Source of the DNA: Thiobacillus denitrificans DSM 12475
GTDB lineage: Bacteria; Pseudomonadota; Gammaproteobacteria; Burkholderiales; Thiobacillaceae
Reading direction: 5' to 3'
DNA length: 64,000 bases
NCBI RefSeq assembly: GCF_000376425.1
Contig: NZ_AQWL01000002.1
Coordinates: 1 to 64,000, forward strand
The notes below the pieces were generated by a model. The model was not told where the DNA came from and did no database searches. It saw nothing but the letters and a program-made list of their open reading frames with translations. Shown here piece after piece: positions 25,731 to 35,475 of this stretch. The number at the start of each line of letters is the position of its first letter. Within the stretch, counting starts at the first letter, position 1. The position numbers and the translations under genes are program-made.

Positions 25731-26566
25731 TGCTTTCCCGCCCAGTCGCGTGCGAACTGCCACGCCACCCGGCCGTTGCGTGCGCCGCGTCCGAGCGACC
25801 ACTGCAGCGCGGCGCGCCCGAACGCTTCGTCCGGCGTTGCGCCAAGGCGCTCGGCCCAGTGTCGGGCAATAGCCAGATAGGTATCCTGGTCCATGCCATG
25901 GAACGCCACCCACAACCCGAAACGATCGGACAGCGAAACCTTTTCCTCGGTCGCCTCGCCCGGATGCACCTCGCCGCCGAGGTGCCGGGTTTCCAGGTTT
26001 TCCGCCATGTATTCCGGCATCAGGTGGCGGCGGTTGCTGGTGGCGTAGATCAGCACGTTGTCGCTCGGCCCCGCCAGCGAGCCGTCGAGCGCGGCCTTCA
26101 GGCTGGCGTAGCCGGCTTCGTGCTCGGCGAAAGTCAGGTCGTCGATGAAGACGATGAAGCGATAGTCGGCATCCGCCAGCAGCTCGAACAGGTCCGGCAG
26201 GCTCGGCAGCCCGGCCTTGTCGACCTCGATCAGGCGCAGCCCCTTCGCCGCGTATTTGGCGTGCACCGCCTTCACCAGCGAGGACTTGCCGCAGCCACGC
26301 GCGCCGGTCAGCAGCACGTTGTTGGCGGGCCTGCCGACGACGAACTGGCGCGTGTTGGCGTCCACCCGCTGCTTCTGCTCGTCGATCGCCAGCAGGTCTT
26401 TCAATGCCGCCCGCTGCGGGTGCAGGATCGGCTTCAGGCCGCCAGCCTGCGCCGACCAGCGCGCGGCGCGCACGTTTTTCCAGTCCAGCCCCGGTGCGGC
26501 GGCTGGGGTGTCGAGGCGGTCGAGCAGGCGTTCGATGCGGGGCAGGAGGGCGGCGAAATCGGTCAT
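25727..26566 (-). CDS. AAA-type ATP-binding protein (DUF815)
   Basis: The 279-residue cytoplasmic P-loop protein has Walker A GARGCGKS (88-95), Walker [11 protein letters not shown] and a sensor-like [13 protein letters not shown]. It matches the DUF815 family of small AAA ATPases, whose cellular role is not established. It is first in a unit with the Nudix-ThiE fusion and the Met-rich exported protein, each overlapping by 4 bases. Confidence 0.88.
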   Translation of the reverse strand: MTDFAALLPRIERLLDRLDTPAAAPGLDWKNVRAARWSAQAGGLKPILHPQRAALKDLLAIDEQKQRVDANTRQFVVGRPANNVLLTGARGCGKSSLVKAVHAKYAAKGLRLIEVDKAGLPSLPDLFELLADADYRFIVFIDDLTFAEHEAGYASLKAALDGSLAGPSDNVLIYATSNRRHLMPEYMAENLETRHLGGEVHPGEATEEKVSLSDRFGLWVAFHGMDQDTYLAIARHWAERLGATPDEAFGRAALQWSLGRGARNGRVAWQFARDWAGKQ

Positions 26567-26701
26567 GCGGGGATTCTAGCCGCTTAGGAAAAATTTAGGT
26601 TTTCGCTAGCAAAGACTTATCAACGGGCGCCTGGCAATCCGCCTAAGCTGCCGGTCGCTCGGCGCATCGTGCGTCCCGCAACGAAACAGGAGAGCATTGC
26701 C

Positions 26702-27199
26702 ATGAAGACAACTTTGAAAATCGCAGGCGCGCTGCTTGCCGGCTGGGCCGGGCTGGCAGGGGCGCAGCCGCCCGCCGGCGACGCCGACATCCGCCACGGC
26801 CGCTATCTGATCCAGACCTCGGGCTGCAACGATTGCCATACCGCCGGCTACATGCAGAAAAACGGCCAGGTGCCCGAGGCCGAATGGTTGACTGGCGACG
26901 CGATGGGCTGGCAGGGGCCGTGGGGCACGACTTATGCCGCCAATCTGCGCCTGCTGTTCCAGCAAGTGGACGAGCAGGCCTGGCTGGCGCGTGCACGCCA
27001 GCCGATGCGGCCGCCGATGCCGTCGCCGTCGCTGCGCGCCATGAGCGATGCCGACCTCAAGGCGATCTACCGCTACGTGCGCAGCCTCGGCGTGAAGGGT
27101 TCGCCCGCGCCCGCCTACGTGCCGCCCGGCGGCAAGGTGGCGACGCCGTATTTTGACTTCACGCCGAAGAACCTGCCGCCGATGGCCAGCCAGCGCTAG
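26702..27199 (+). CDS. Small exported c-type cytochrome
   Basis: The 165-residue protein starts at ATG 26702 (MKTTLKIAGALLAG), preceded by AGGAG. It has a signal peptide ending near AGA-Q and one haem-binding C42-ND-C45-H46. Candidate distal Met ligands lie in MRPPMPS, and DADLKAIYRYVRSLG is the typical C-terminal helix of class I cytochromes c. It is a periplasmic electron carrier with unknown partner. The neighbour on the opposite strand converges to within a few bases. Confidence 0.88.
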   Translation: MKTTLKIAGALLAGWAGLAGAQPPAGDADIRHGRYLIQTSGCNDCHTAGYMQKNGQVPEAEWLTGDAMGWQGPWGTTYAANLRLLFQQVDEQAWLARARQPMRPPMPSPSLRAMSDADLKAIYRYVRSLGVKGSPAPAYVPPGGKVATPYFDFTPKNLPPMASQR

Positions 27200-28506
27200 C
27201 TCATCGCGTGCAAGGCCAGAGGGTGGTCCAGCACCAGGCGAAAGCGGCCGCGCCCGGTCTTTTCCAGCGCGATGGCCGGGCAGCGTTCGGCGAGTCGGCG
27301 TTGCAGCAGGATCAGCCGGGTTTCCAGGTTGTCGCCGCCGTCGGGCAGCGGCAGGCGCCGGTCGCGGCGCAGTTCGCGGTTGCAGAAATCGCGGCGGCCG
27401 CTTTGTGCGTGTTCGTTGAGCAGCGTCCACAGAATGCTGCCGGCGACGCCCTTAATGAGGTAGTCATTGTCGATGAACACGCTGTGGTCATCGGGAAAGT
27501 AGCGCACTGCGAGCAACGCGCCGGTGGGGGCTGGCGTGGCCGTGGCCGGCAGGGGCTCGGCATCGTCCGGCAGGGCCGCCAGCTGCGCGACCAGCGCGGC
27601 GAGGTGGCGGCCATAGATCGCCAGCGCGTCCTCGTCAGCGTGGCTGAAAAAGGCATCGTGTTCGCTTTCGGCGTAGAGCACGCCCAGCAGGCGGTCGGCG
27701 TGCATGAGTGGCACCGCGATCTGGCTGTGCGGTTCGGCCAGCACCGGCAACGGGATGCGCGGCTCGTTCGTCGCGGCCGTGCGCAGCACCGCATGGTAGG
27801 CGTAATCGCCGGTGCGGTGATTGATGCGAACGAGAATCCGCTCATGCGCCGCCATGCCGATGATGCCCTTGCCCAGCGCCACCTCGGCGCCGATTCCGGA
27901 ATGGCCGTAACCCTGGCTTGCCAGGGTGTAGAGCGACGAGCCGGTCTCGTCCAGCATCATCAGGAGTGCGTGGCGGATGCCGAAGCCGGGCGTGAGCGCG
28001 GCGAGCGCACGGTCGGCCAGTTGTGCAAGTTCGTCGCACGCGCCCAGATGGTCGAGGGTGCGGCGCAGGCGCAGTAGCGCATCGGGCGGTGGCGGCGCGG
28101 GCGGCAGGCGGGGATCGACCGCCTCGATGTCGAGCACCCGGTAGATATCCGCGCCGCGCAGCACGAACACCTTGCCCATGCCGCTTTGCGTGGCGATGCC
28201 GGCAAGCTGCGCCTTCATGTACTGGAAAAGTGGTCCGCCGGTCTCGGTGCGCAAGTACTGCACGCGCAGACGGTAGTGGCGAAAGCTGCCCGGCTCGACC
28301 ACCTGCACCTGCGCGTAAGGGTGCGCGAGAACGTTCTCACGCGTCTTGCTGAAAAACTGGTACGACAGCGCCACGTGTTCGGTGTCGACGTAATGTACCT
28401 GCGAGGCGTAGGCCACGTTGGGGGTGCCGTCCGGTGCGCAGGTGGCGATCACGGCGGGAATCGCGCCGTCGAGGCAGGCGCGCAGCGACTCCAGCGCGGG
28501 CTTCAT
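27196..28506 (-). CDS. Flavin split-barrel / GAF / winged-helix regulator-like protein
   Basis: The 436-residue protein starts at ATG 28506. Residues 1-130 are a pyridoxamine-phosphate-oxidase-like FMN split barrel (PAVIATCAPDGTPNVAYAS). Residues about 150-305 are a GAF domain (RHALLMMLDETGSSLYTLAS; IAVPLMHADRLLGVLYAES). The last 90 residues (FIDNDYLIKGVAGSILWTLL; RLILLQRRLAERCP) look like a winged helix. That suggests a one-component sensor coupling a flavin or small-molecule signal to DNA binding. It overlaps a second split-barrel gene by 4 bases. The domain calls for the barrel and GAF are firm; the DNA-binding call is inference. Confidence 0.78.
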   Translation of the reverse strand: MKPALESLRACLDGAIPAVIATCAPDGTPNVAYASQVHYVDTEHVALSYQFFSKTRENVLAHPYAQVQVVEPGSFRHYRLRVQYLRTETGGPLFQYMKAQLAGIATQSGMGKVFVLRGADIYRVLDIEAVDPRLPPAPPPPDALLRLRRTLDHLGACDELAQLADRALAALTPGFGIRHALLMMLDETGSSLYTLASQGYGHSGIGAEVALGKGIIGMAAHERILVRINHRTGDYAYHAVLRTAATNEPRIPLPVLAEPHSQIAVPLMHADRLLGVLYAESEHDAFFSHADEDALAIYGRHLAALVAQLAALPDDAEPLPATATPAPTGALLAVRYFPDDHSVFIDNDYLIKGVAGSILWTLLNEHAQSGRRDFCNRELRRDRRLPLPDGGDNLETRLILLQRRLAERCPAIALEKTGRGRFRLVLDHPLALHAMS

Positions 28507-28988
28507 GCCACCGCCAGCACGTGGCCGGCAGCCGGGCCGGGGGTCTGGTCGAAGACGATTTCCGGGGCGAAGCGCAGCGCCGCCAGATCGCCAGCCGCCA
28601 TCAATGCAGCCAGGCCGCGCACCAGTTCGTCGCCGTAGCCCAGTGCGCCGAGTTCGCTGCCGAATGCGGCCGCGTAGCGCGCATGGCAGGCATGGTGCGC
28701 CGAGTTCGGCGCCACGCGTGTTGCACATGAGGCCTTGAGCTGCAGCGTCGCATGCGTTGCCGGATGGCTGAACACCGCCGCGATGCCGCTGCCGGCGTCC
28801 AGTGCGTCCAGCACCTCGCGTCCGCGCCCGGCCGCGAGCAGCACCGTCAGCGCGCGCCGGTCGCGCGCCACCAGTGCGCCCTGCGCCCGGCATACGCAGG
28901 GCCAGCCGTCGCGCCCGACCGCACCGACATTGATCGACAGTGGACCCTGCAGAAAGGCGGCCTGTTCGGCGCTGAGCCGGATGCTCAT
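28503..28988 (-). CDS. Pyridoxamine 5'-phosphate oxidase-like FMN-binding protein
   Basis: The 161-residue protein is a split-barrel family member (RLSAEQAAFLQGPLSINVGAV at the start, then PCVCRAQGALV). Such proteins bind FMN, F420 or haem; the specific ligand here cannot be read. It contains several Cys/His in CATRVAPNSAHHACHARY, an unusual cluster that could bind a metal or haem. It is translationally coupled to the GAF regulator downstream and ends 4 bases after argJ in the same orientation. Confidence 0.75.
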   Translation of the reverse strand: MSIRLSAEQAAFLQGPLSINVGAVGRDGWPCVCRAQGALVARDRRALTVLLAAGRGREVLDALDAGSGIAAVFSHPATHATLQLKASCATRVAPNSAHHACHARYAAAFGSELGALGYGDELVRGLAALMAAGDLAALRFAPEIVFDQTPGPAAGHVLAVA

Positions 28989-28992
28989 GGCA

Positions 28993-30219
28993 TCAGGTAC
29001 GGTATTCCGCGTTGATCTTCACGTAGTCGTACGAAAAATCGCAGGTCCACACTGTGGCGTTCGCATGGCCACGGTTCAGCACCACGCGCACGATGATGTC
29101 GGCTTCCTTCATCACGGCTGCGCCCTGCGCTTCGGTATAGCTTGCCGCGCGGCCGCCCCGCTCCGCCACCAGCACGTCACCCAGGTAAACCTGCAAGGCG
29201 TTGACGTCGAGGTCGGTTACGCCCGCATAGCCGATGGCGGCAAGGATGCGCCCGAGATTGGGGTCGCTGGCGAAAAAGGCGGTCTTGACCAGCGGCGAAC
29301 GCGCGATGGCGTAGGCGATCTGCTTGCACTCGGCACGGTCGCGGCCGCCTTCGACCGCCACAGTGATGAACTTGGTTGCGCCCTCGCCGTCGCGCGCCAT
29401 CGCCTGCGCCAAGCCGATGGCCACCTCGCTCAAGGCGGCTTTCAGCGCGGCGTAGTCGGCGCCAGCCGGGTCGGCGATTTCGGCATTGCCGGCCTGGCCG
29501 GTGGCGATCAGGATGAAGCTGTCGTTGGTCGAGGTGTCGCCGTCGACGGTAACGCAGTTGAACGACACGTCGGCCACCTCCTTCACCAGCTGCGGCATCA
29601 GGCCAGGCGCGATCGCCGCGTCGGTCGCCACGTAGCCGAGCATGGTCGCCATGTTGGGGTGGATCATGCCGGAGCCCTTGGCGATGCCGGTGATCGTAAC
29701 CGTGCTGCCGCCGACCTGTACCTGACGCGAGACGCCCTTGGCGACGATGTCGGTGGTCATGATCGCGTGCGCGGCCTCGCTCCAGTGGTCCGGCGCGAGG
29801 TCGGCCTGGGCGGCGGGCAGTGCAGTCAGGATCTTGTCGACTGGCAGCGGTTCCAGGATCACTCCGGTGGAAAACGGCAGCACATTTTTGGCCGCGCACC
29901 CCATCAACCGTGCCACTGCCTCGCAAGTCAGGCGCGCGCGCGCGAGCCCTTCATCGCCGGTCCCGGCGTTGGCGTTGCCGGTGTTGATCACCAGCGCGCG
30001 GATGGCGCCGGCAGCGAGATGCTGTTTGCAGACGGCGACCGGCGCGGCGCAGAAGCGGTTTTGCGTGAACACCCCGGCCACCCGGGAGCCGGGCGCCAAC
30101 TCGATCAGCGTGATGTCACGGCGCCCGGGTTTCTTGATGCCGGCGGACGCAATGCCGAGGCGCATGCCGGCAACCGGCAACAGGGAGGCAGGATCGGGGG
30201 CGGTGAGGTTGACGGGCAT
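28993..30219 (-). CDS. argJ: Bifunctional ornithine acetyltransferase / N-acetylglutamate synthase ArgJ
   Basis: The 408-residue protein recycles the acetyl group from N-acetylornithine to glutamate in arginine synthesis. It is made as a precursor that self-cleaves before the nucleophile T192 in [10 protein letters not shown], giving alpha and beta chains. The [10 protein letters not shown] context and the C-terminal [10 protein letters not shown] are family hallmarks. It is followed after 4 bases by the flavin-barrel pair, so transcription may continue. Confidence 0.97.
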   Translation of the reverse strand: MPVNLTAPDPASLLPVAGMRLGIASAGIKKPGRRDITLIELAPGSRVAGVFTQNRFCAAPVAVCKQHLAAGAIRALVINTGNANAGTGDEGLARARLTCEAVARLMGCAAKNVLPFSTGVILEPLPVDKILTALPAAQADLAPDHWSEAAHAIMTTDIVAKGVSRQVQVGGSTVTITGIAKGSGMIHPNMATMLGYVATDAAIAPGLMPQLVKEVADVSFNCVTVDGDTSTNDSFILIATGQAGNAEIADPAGADYAALKAALSEVAIGLAQAMARDGEGATKFITVAVEGGRDRAECKQIAYAIARSPLVKTAFFASDPNLGRILAAIGYAGVTDLDVNALQVYLGDVLVAERGGRAASYTEAQGAAVMKEADIIVRVVLNRGHANATVWTCDFSYDYVKINAEYRT

Positions 30220-30284
30220 GGCGGCAGACTGGAACGGAAAGCCGCCATTTTATGCCGCACGAGCGGCAAATGGCGGGTGCGGAT

Positions 30285-30524
30285 TTACTGCGTACGCCCC
30301 AGCAGCCAGTTCATGACACGGCGAAATCCGGGCCGCCACGGCCATACCGGGTCGAGCTCGATCGAACGCGCCAGTGCCGCCAGCGCAATCAGCGCAAACA
30401 CGGAAAACAGCAGTTGCGAGACGAGTTGGCGCGGCGTGAGCATGCCGAGCGGCAGGTCTAGAAAGCCGGGAACATAAAACAGGCTGGCAAACGCCGCGAA
30501 AAGGAAAGCCGGGCCAAGATACAT
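30285..30524 (-). CDS. Small two-helix membrane protein, unknown
   Basis: The 79-residue protein is mostly hydrophobic: helix 1 at residues 3-18 (LGPAFLFAAFASLFYV), a short loop, helix 2 about 36-54 (SQLLFSVFALIALAALA), and a basic C-terminus. No family is recognised. It is in the same orientation as argJ, 65 bases upstream of it. Confidence 0.55.
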   Translation of the reverse strand: MYLGPAFLFAAFASLFYVPGFLDLPLGMLTPRQLVSQLLFSVFALIALAALARSIELDPVWPWRPGFRRVMNWLLGRTQ

Positions 30525-30657
30525 GATGTCCGCAGTTTGAGTCGTTGTGCAGGGACATTCAGCAAGTGCTGTGCCAGATAAATAAAGGCCAACAAAAACA
30601 ATATGGTGGGATGTCTATCTCATCCGGCCGGCCACGCAATGTAAATTAATTCGACGG

Positions 30658-30996
30658 CTATTTGTCGAGTGGCGAGGCAGCGAGCTTGCGCAGGATTTCA
30701 TGCGACAGCGAATAAAACTGCGGCGTGGGACCGAGGTCTTCGTAGATCGGGTCGCCATAGTCGTCTTCGGCGATGATGCGGCTGCCGGGAATGTAGGGCA
30801 TGGCCACCTCCAGCTCGTCGAGGGCGGCACGGATCAGGTCGGCCATCAACTGGGAGTCGCTGCGCCCAGGGTACATGACGTGCAGGGCTTCCACCCGCGC
30901 CGCGTCGCGTAACGGCAAATGGACGGCATAGGCACGCACGTCCGCACGCGCATGCCCCTCCTTGCCCCAGCGTTGAATCAATTCGGCGATGCGCAT
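30658..30996 (-). CDS. Conserved small protein, sometimes labelled pilin assembly protein
   Basis: Starting at ATG 30996 (MRIAELIQRWGKEG) the protein is 112 residues. The segment LPLRDAARVEALHVMYPGRSDSQLMADLI resembles a short ribbon-helix-helix-like unit, followed by an acidic stretch (EDDYGDPIYEDLG). I recall homologues in Pseudomonas and betaproteobacteria carrying the label 'pilin assembly protein', for which I know no experimental support. No pilus genes are nearby. Function is unknown. Confidence 0.7.
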   Translation of the reverse strand: MRIAELIQRWGKEGHARADVRAYAVHLPLRDAARVEALHVMYPGRSDSQLMADLIRAALDELEVAMPYIPGSRIIAEDDYGDPIYEDLGPTPQFYSLSHEILRKLAASPLDK

Positions 30997-31058
30997 GAGC
31001 TTTCCCCTGCCTGCAATGTTTTTGTTATAGCAAAGCCATCCGCAAGACAAAGCCGGAT

Positions 31059-31658
31059 TCAGCCTGTGCGTCGCCACACCAGGATGCGATTGTTCGCCGG
31101 CATGGCGATGTCCTGATGCAGGATCAGCCCCTGTGCGAGCGCCAGCGCATCCAGCGCTTCGAAGTCGCGCACGCCAGAGGCGGGGTCACGCGCTTTCAGC
31201 CAGGCGTCGAAACGGGCATTGCTCTCCGAGGTGAAAGCGCCGCCGTAGTTGAACGGGCCATACACCGCCAGCACACCGTCCGGTTCGAGCACCTCGCCTA
31301 CGCCTTCGAAGAAGTATTCCACCTCGGGCCAACTCATGATGTGCAGGGTATTGGCCGAAAACACCGCATCGTAGCGCCCGCTGCGCCAGCCGGCCTGGCT
31401 GACGTCGAGCGTGATCGGCGGCAGCACGTTGGGCAGCGCCGCCTCATCGAGCCATTGCCGGATGCCGGGATGATGCGGCGGCACGTCGGCGGTCTGCCAG
31501 CGCAGATGCGGCAGTTCGGCGCCGAAATACACCGCGTGCTGGCCGGTGCCGCTGCCGATTTCCAGCACCTGGCTGCAGTCGGCAAACACCTCGCGCAGCA
31601 CCGTCAGGATCGGGTCGCGGTTCTGCACGCAGGATTCGGCAAAGGGTTTGTCGGACAT
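31059..31658 (-). CDS. DUF938 SAM-dependent methyltransferase-like protein
   Basis: The 199-residue protein starts at ATG 31658 (MSDKPFAESCVQNRDPIL). SAM-binding motif I is VLEIGSGTGQHAVYF, with a post-I acidic region TADVPPHH and motif IV DAVFSANTLHI. This matches DUF938, a methyltransferase fold with unknown substrate. Its ATG lies just before the end of the AddA-like helicase gene on the same strand (2-base gap), so it is the distal gene of that unit. Confidence 0.88.
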   Translation of the reverse strand: MSDKPFAESCVQNRDPILTVLREVFADCSQVLEIGSGTGQHAVYFGAELPHLRWQTADVPPHHPGIRQWLDEAALPNVLPPITLDVSQAGWRSGRYDAVFSANTLHIMSWPEVEYFFEGVGEVLEPDGVLAVYGPFNYGGAFTSESNARFDAWLKARDPASGVRDFEALDALALAQGLILHQDIAMPANNRILVWRRTG

Positions 31659-31660
31659 GT

Positions 31661-34600
31661 TCAGGCCTCCATTTGAATCAGCCGGCCGTCGGCCAGCAGC
31701 ACGGCAGCATGTAGCGGCCGGCCCGGATACAGCGCCGCCAGCAGGGCACGATAGCCCGCCAGCTGGGGCCGATGGCGTTCGGCCAGTTGCGTGTCCGGCA
31801 GCTTGCGGCTGTCGTCGCCGGTTTTGTAGTCGATCAGCCATACCGCATCGTCGAATTCCACCACGCGGTCGAGCCGCTGCATCCGGCCGTCGGCATCCAG
31901 CAGCGCCAGCTCGTTGTGCGCGCGCCGGTACAGCGCGGGATCGAAGAAGCGCGCCAGGTGCGGCTGCGCCAGCAGGGCGCGGGCATCCGCCTCGATCCTG
32001 GCAAGCCCGGCCGCCACCCCCAGCTGCATCGCCAGCGCGGGCAGGTCGCGCGGCGCTCCCGGCGGCGCATGGTGTTCGAGGCAGGCATGGAACAGCTCGC
32101 CACTGGCCGCTGCCGGGCTGGCGGGCACAGGGGCAAGCCGCTGCCCCACGGCGAGGGCGACGATGCGCGGTGTCACCGCTGTCACGCGGGGTGCGTCGGC
32201 AGCGGCGGCCGGTGGCAGGTCGGCGGGCAGGGCCAGGTTCTGCCAGGCCGCCTCGACCCGCTGCAGCCAGACGTTTTTGCCGGCAGCACCGCTGACGATC
32301 AGCCCCTGCTCGGCACGGGTGAGCGCCACATACAGCAGGTTGTCGGACTCGCGCTGCGCCAGCGCCGCCTCCTCGGCAAACCAGCGTTCCCGCCAGGCCC
32401 CCCGCTCGTCCTGTTTGCCGAACAGCGAAAAATGCTCGGGCCGCGCGGCTTCGGGCGGCCACGGCGCCAGCACGCCATGGCTGTCGCCGCGCGCGTGGTC
32501 GCTGCCGCCGAGCAGCCAGACGATCGGCGCCTCCAGCCCCTTGGCGCCGTGGATGGTCAGCAGCCGCACCGCGTTTTCGCCGTCGGCGGCCAGCCCTTCG
32601 CCGGGTGCGGCGTCGGCGTCGTCGACGAGCGAGGCCAGTTCGCGGATGAAACCGGCCAGCGTCGGGTAGCGGCCGGCACCCTGCGTCAAGGCCAGTTGCA
32701 TGAAGGCGCGCAGGTTGGCGGCAACCTGCGGACGCTGTGCGGGCGGCACGGCGGCGGCGTAGCGTGCCTCGACATCGGCTTCGAAATAAATGCGGTCGAG
32801 CAGGTCGTGCACCGGCAGCGTGCCGACGCGGGCGCGCCAGCCGGTCAAAAGCCGTGCCGCGCGCGCGAGGGCCGGCGGACAGTCCGGTTGCCCGGCCAGC
32901 GCGGTCAGGCGTTCCCAGCCGCACGGCCCGTCAGGACCGAACACCCCCGGCAAATCGGCGTCGCTGCAGCCGAAGATCGGGCTTTTCAGTGTGTGCGCCA
33001 GCTTCAGATCGGCGTGCGGCAGCAGCAGTGCTTCGAGCAGCGCGATCACGTCCTGCGCTTCCAGCGCATGCAGCAGGCCGCCGCGGCGCGAGGTGATGAA
33101 AGGGATGCCAGCCGCTTCCAGCGCGCGCTCGTACAGATGCAGGTGGGTGCGCTTGCGCACCAGCGCCATCACATCGCCGGGGCGCGCCGGGCGGCTGTTT
33201 CCAGCCCGCCCGTCCGTCACGCCCCACTGCCCCAGCACCTCGTCGCGCAATACGCGGGCAAAGGCCTGCGCCTCGACGTGCACCGCGCGGTCGTCGGCCT
33301 CCGGTTGCGGCGTGGTGAGGGGGTTGCGCATACGATTCCCCACGTGGCCGGAGGCGGTGTAGTGGACCGGAGTCGCCTCGTGGGGCAATCCGTCGACAGC
33401 AGCGGATGCCGTTTTTTCCACCTGCACCGGCAGGCAGCGCAGCGCGCCCGGGCGATGGTCGTTTTCCGGGGCGTGGCGGTGCGCGGCAAAGCCATCCATG
33501 TCCGCGAATACCGGATTGATCGCCTGCACTACCGCAGGCGACAGCCGCCGCGTCATGGTGGCGCTGAAATGCGGCGCATCGAAATGCGTGTGCAAAAAAT
33601 CCGCCGCCGCGCTGAACACCCGCGCTTCGCCGCGGCGGAAGCGGTAAATCGCCTGTTTCGGATCGCCCACCATGAATACGGTCATTGCGCTGTCCGCCGC
33701 GCGTGCCTCGGTCAGCCAGGTGGAAAGTGCCTGCCATTGCAGCGGATTGGTGTCCTGGAATTCGTCGAGCAGCAGGTGGCGGTAGCGCGCATCCAGCTTC
33801 AGTGCCAGGGCCGGCGCGTGCGCCTCGCTGGCGAGCAACCGGCAGGCCAGCCATTCGGCATCGGCGAAGTCGATCACCCCCTGCTGCGCCTTGGCGTCCT
33901 GATAGCCGGCGAGCAGCGCATGCCCGAGCCGCAGGCCGTGGCGGTTGAGGTTCCAGATGCAGATGTCGGTCTGGATCGCGACGATGGTTTCGAGCGCGCT
34001 TTCCAGCGCGTCGAGGTCGCGCAGATAGGCGTCGAGTTCGGCGCCGAGCGCTTTTTCCAGCTCCCTGGTTGCTTGTTTCTTGCGCCGCTGACCCGCCGTC
34101 ATCAGGCGCGTCATCAACACGCCATGCGCGGCTTCCGGCGCCAGCGTCAGCGTGGCGAGAATATCCCGCGCGCGCTCGGACTCGGTCTTCGAACCTTTTT
34201 CCAGCACATGGCCCACCCGCTTTACCCGTGCCACCTTTAGTTCGTCGGCCCAGAAAGCCGCCACCGGATCGGTCTCCAGATCGGGGTACAGCGCCGGTCG
34301 CAACTGTTCCAGCGCATAGCCCACCGCATCGGGCTGGCCGTCGGTATAGGCCCACCACTCCGCCCGCGCCTGCAGGAAATGTGAAAGCAGGGCGTGCAGG
34401 TTGTGCTCGCCGATCGCGTCCAGCAAGGCCAGCAGCGCAGCGCCCTGCGGCGACTCTTCCGCTGCCCACTGTGAAAGCAGGCGGTCGCGTACCTCGTTCT
34501 GCACCTGCTTCTCGCGCTCCAGCAGTGGCGCCCCCCACGGCAGCCCGGCTTCCAGCGGCGCACGTTTCAGCAGATCGAGAAACCAGCCATGGAAAGTCGT

Positions 34601-34951
34601 CACCGTCGGCCCCGGCTGCGCCGTCAGCACCGCTTCCAGCAGGCCGCGCGCGCGCGGCAGCAACACCTCGATCTCGTCTTCCGGCACTTCGCGCGCACGC
34701 AGGAATGCGCGCACCGTCGTGTCATCCTCCAGCGCCAGCACCCGCAGCCATTCGTGCAGCCGGTCCGTCATCTCCTGCGCCGCCTTGCGCGTGAAGGTGA
34801 TCGCCAGCAACTCCGAAGGCGCCGCCCCCGACAGCAACAGGCGAATCATGCGCGACACCAAGAGCCAGGTCTTGCCGCTGCCGGCGCAGGCTTCGACCAC
34901 TACCGAGCGGGCGGGGGAGAGGGCGATGGCGGGATCGAGAGATATAGTCAT
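31661..34951 (-). CDS. UvrD-family helicase-nuclease, AddA-like
   Basis: The 1096-residue protein has superfamily 1A helicase motifs: Walker A ACAGSGKT (21-28), ITFTRKAAQEM (motif Ia), LLLDEFQDTN (Walker B), VGDPKQAIYRFR (motif III), HGAKGLEAPIV (motif V) and YVALTRAEQGL (motif VI). A RecB-type nuclease signature (VWLIDYKTGDD) lies near the C-terminus. With the PD-(D/E)XK protein upstream this matches AddAB double-strand-break resection, in place of RecBCD. The two genes are separated by a 580-base stretch holding a relic ORF. Confidence 0.92.
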   Translation of the reverse strand: MTISLDPAIALSPARSVVVEACAGSGKTWLLVSRMIRLLLSGAAPSELLAITFTRKAAQEMTDRLHEWLRVLALEDDTTVRAFLRAREVPEDEIEVLLPRARGLLEAVLTAQPGPTVTTFHGWFLDLLKRAPLEAGLPWGAPLLEREKQVQNEVRDRLLSQWAAEESPQGAALLALLDAIGEHNLHALLSHFLQARAEWWAYTDGQPDAVGYALEQLRPALYPDLETDPVAAFWADELKVARVKRVGHVLEKGSKTESERARDILATLTLAPEAAHGVLMTRLMTAGQRRKKQATRELEKALGAELDAYLRDLDALESALETIVAIQTDICIWNLNRHGLRLGHALLAGYQDAKAQQGVIDFADAEWLACRLLASEAHAPALALKLDARYRHLLLDEFQDTNPLQWQALSTWLTEARAADSAMTVFMVGDPKQAIYRFRRGEARVFSAAADFLHTHFDAPHFSATMTRRLSPAVVQAINPVFADMDGFAAHRHAPENDHRPGALRCLPVQVEKTASAAVDGLPHEATPVHYTASGHVGNRMRNPLTTPQPEADDRAVHVEAQAFARVLRDEVLGQWGVTDGRAGNSRPARPGDVMALVRKRTHLHLYERALEAAGIPFITSRRGGLLHALEAQDVIALLEALLLPHADLKLAHTLKSPIFGCSDADLPGVFGPDGPCGWERLTALAGQPDCPPALARAARLLTGWRARVGTLPVHDLLDRIYFEADVEARYAAAVPPAQRPQVAANLRAFMQLALTQGAGRYPTLAGFIRELASLVDDADAAPGEGLAADGENAVRLLTIHGAKGLEAPIVWLLGGSDHARGDSHGVLAPWPPEAARPEHFSLFGKQDERGAWRERWFAEEAALAQRESDNLLYVALTRAEQGLIVSGAAGKNVWLQRVEAAWQNLALPADLPPAAAADAPRVTAVTPRIVALAVGQRLAPVPASPAAASGELFHACLEHHAPPGAPRDLPALAMQLGVAAGLARIEADARALLAQPHLARFFDPALYRRAHNELALLDADGRMQRLDRVVEFDDAVWLIDYKTGDDSRKLPDTQLAERHRPQLAGYRALLAALYPGRPLHAAVLLADGRLIQMEA

Positions 34952-35071
34952 GTGCGGCCCGAAAGCATTATCTTGAATACCACCTAACCGCAGTTTTCGG
35001 GGAGAAGGCGATACTCGTTAAGCGGACCAGCACTTCTCATCTAAAAATATTTCGACCAAGCTCACGACACG

Positions 35072-35475
35072 ATGACAAAAGCTGTGCTGACAACCAAGGT
35101 TTCGCCGGTCTACGATGACCTGCCGGAGAATAGATATCGCTTCCCCCAAGCGTATCTCAATCAGATTAAGAAAGCAGTTGGTGATTGGATTATCTATTAT
35201 CAGCCGCGCCGTTCTACGGATGAGCTTTCGGGTAGCGGGGGCCAGATAGCGTGCGAAATGAAATCGCGCTATCCGGTATGGTTCATTGGATGTTTGATCG
35301 CGGCTTGATTTCGATTGATGATGATTTCAGTTTGCTACTCGCGAAAGATCGACTTCCCGATACGGCAGTGCGCCTATTTAACGCGAATATGAAATTATTG
35401 CTGCCTGGGCGAGTTGAATTGAGACCCCATCGCCAATTTCTGGCTTATCACCGTCAGAATATCTTCAAGGGGTAA
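35072..35475 (+). pseudogene. Relic of an HNH restriction-endonuclease-like gene (internally deleted)
   Basis: Two short overlapping frames are the two ends of one protein. From 35072 the reading MTKAVLTTKVSPVYDDLPEN continues for about 56 residues to GSGG near 35242. From about 35251, in another frame, ALSGMVHWMFDRGLISIDD runs to HRQNIFKG at 35475. I recognise these as the N- and C-termini of a family of roughly 300-residue HNH endonucleases. The central part, including the His-Asn-His core, is deleted, with a frameshift at the junction. The stretch is AT-richer than its surroundings and lies between addA-like and addB-like genes on the opposite strand. Confidence 0.6.

Noticed and set aside
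31772-34240. 822-residue ORF on the plus strand
   Set aside because: Antisense to the AddA-like helicase with intact helicase motifs; no recognisable domain.
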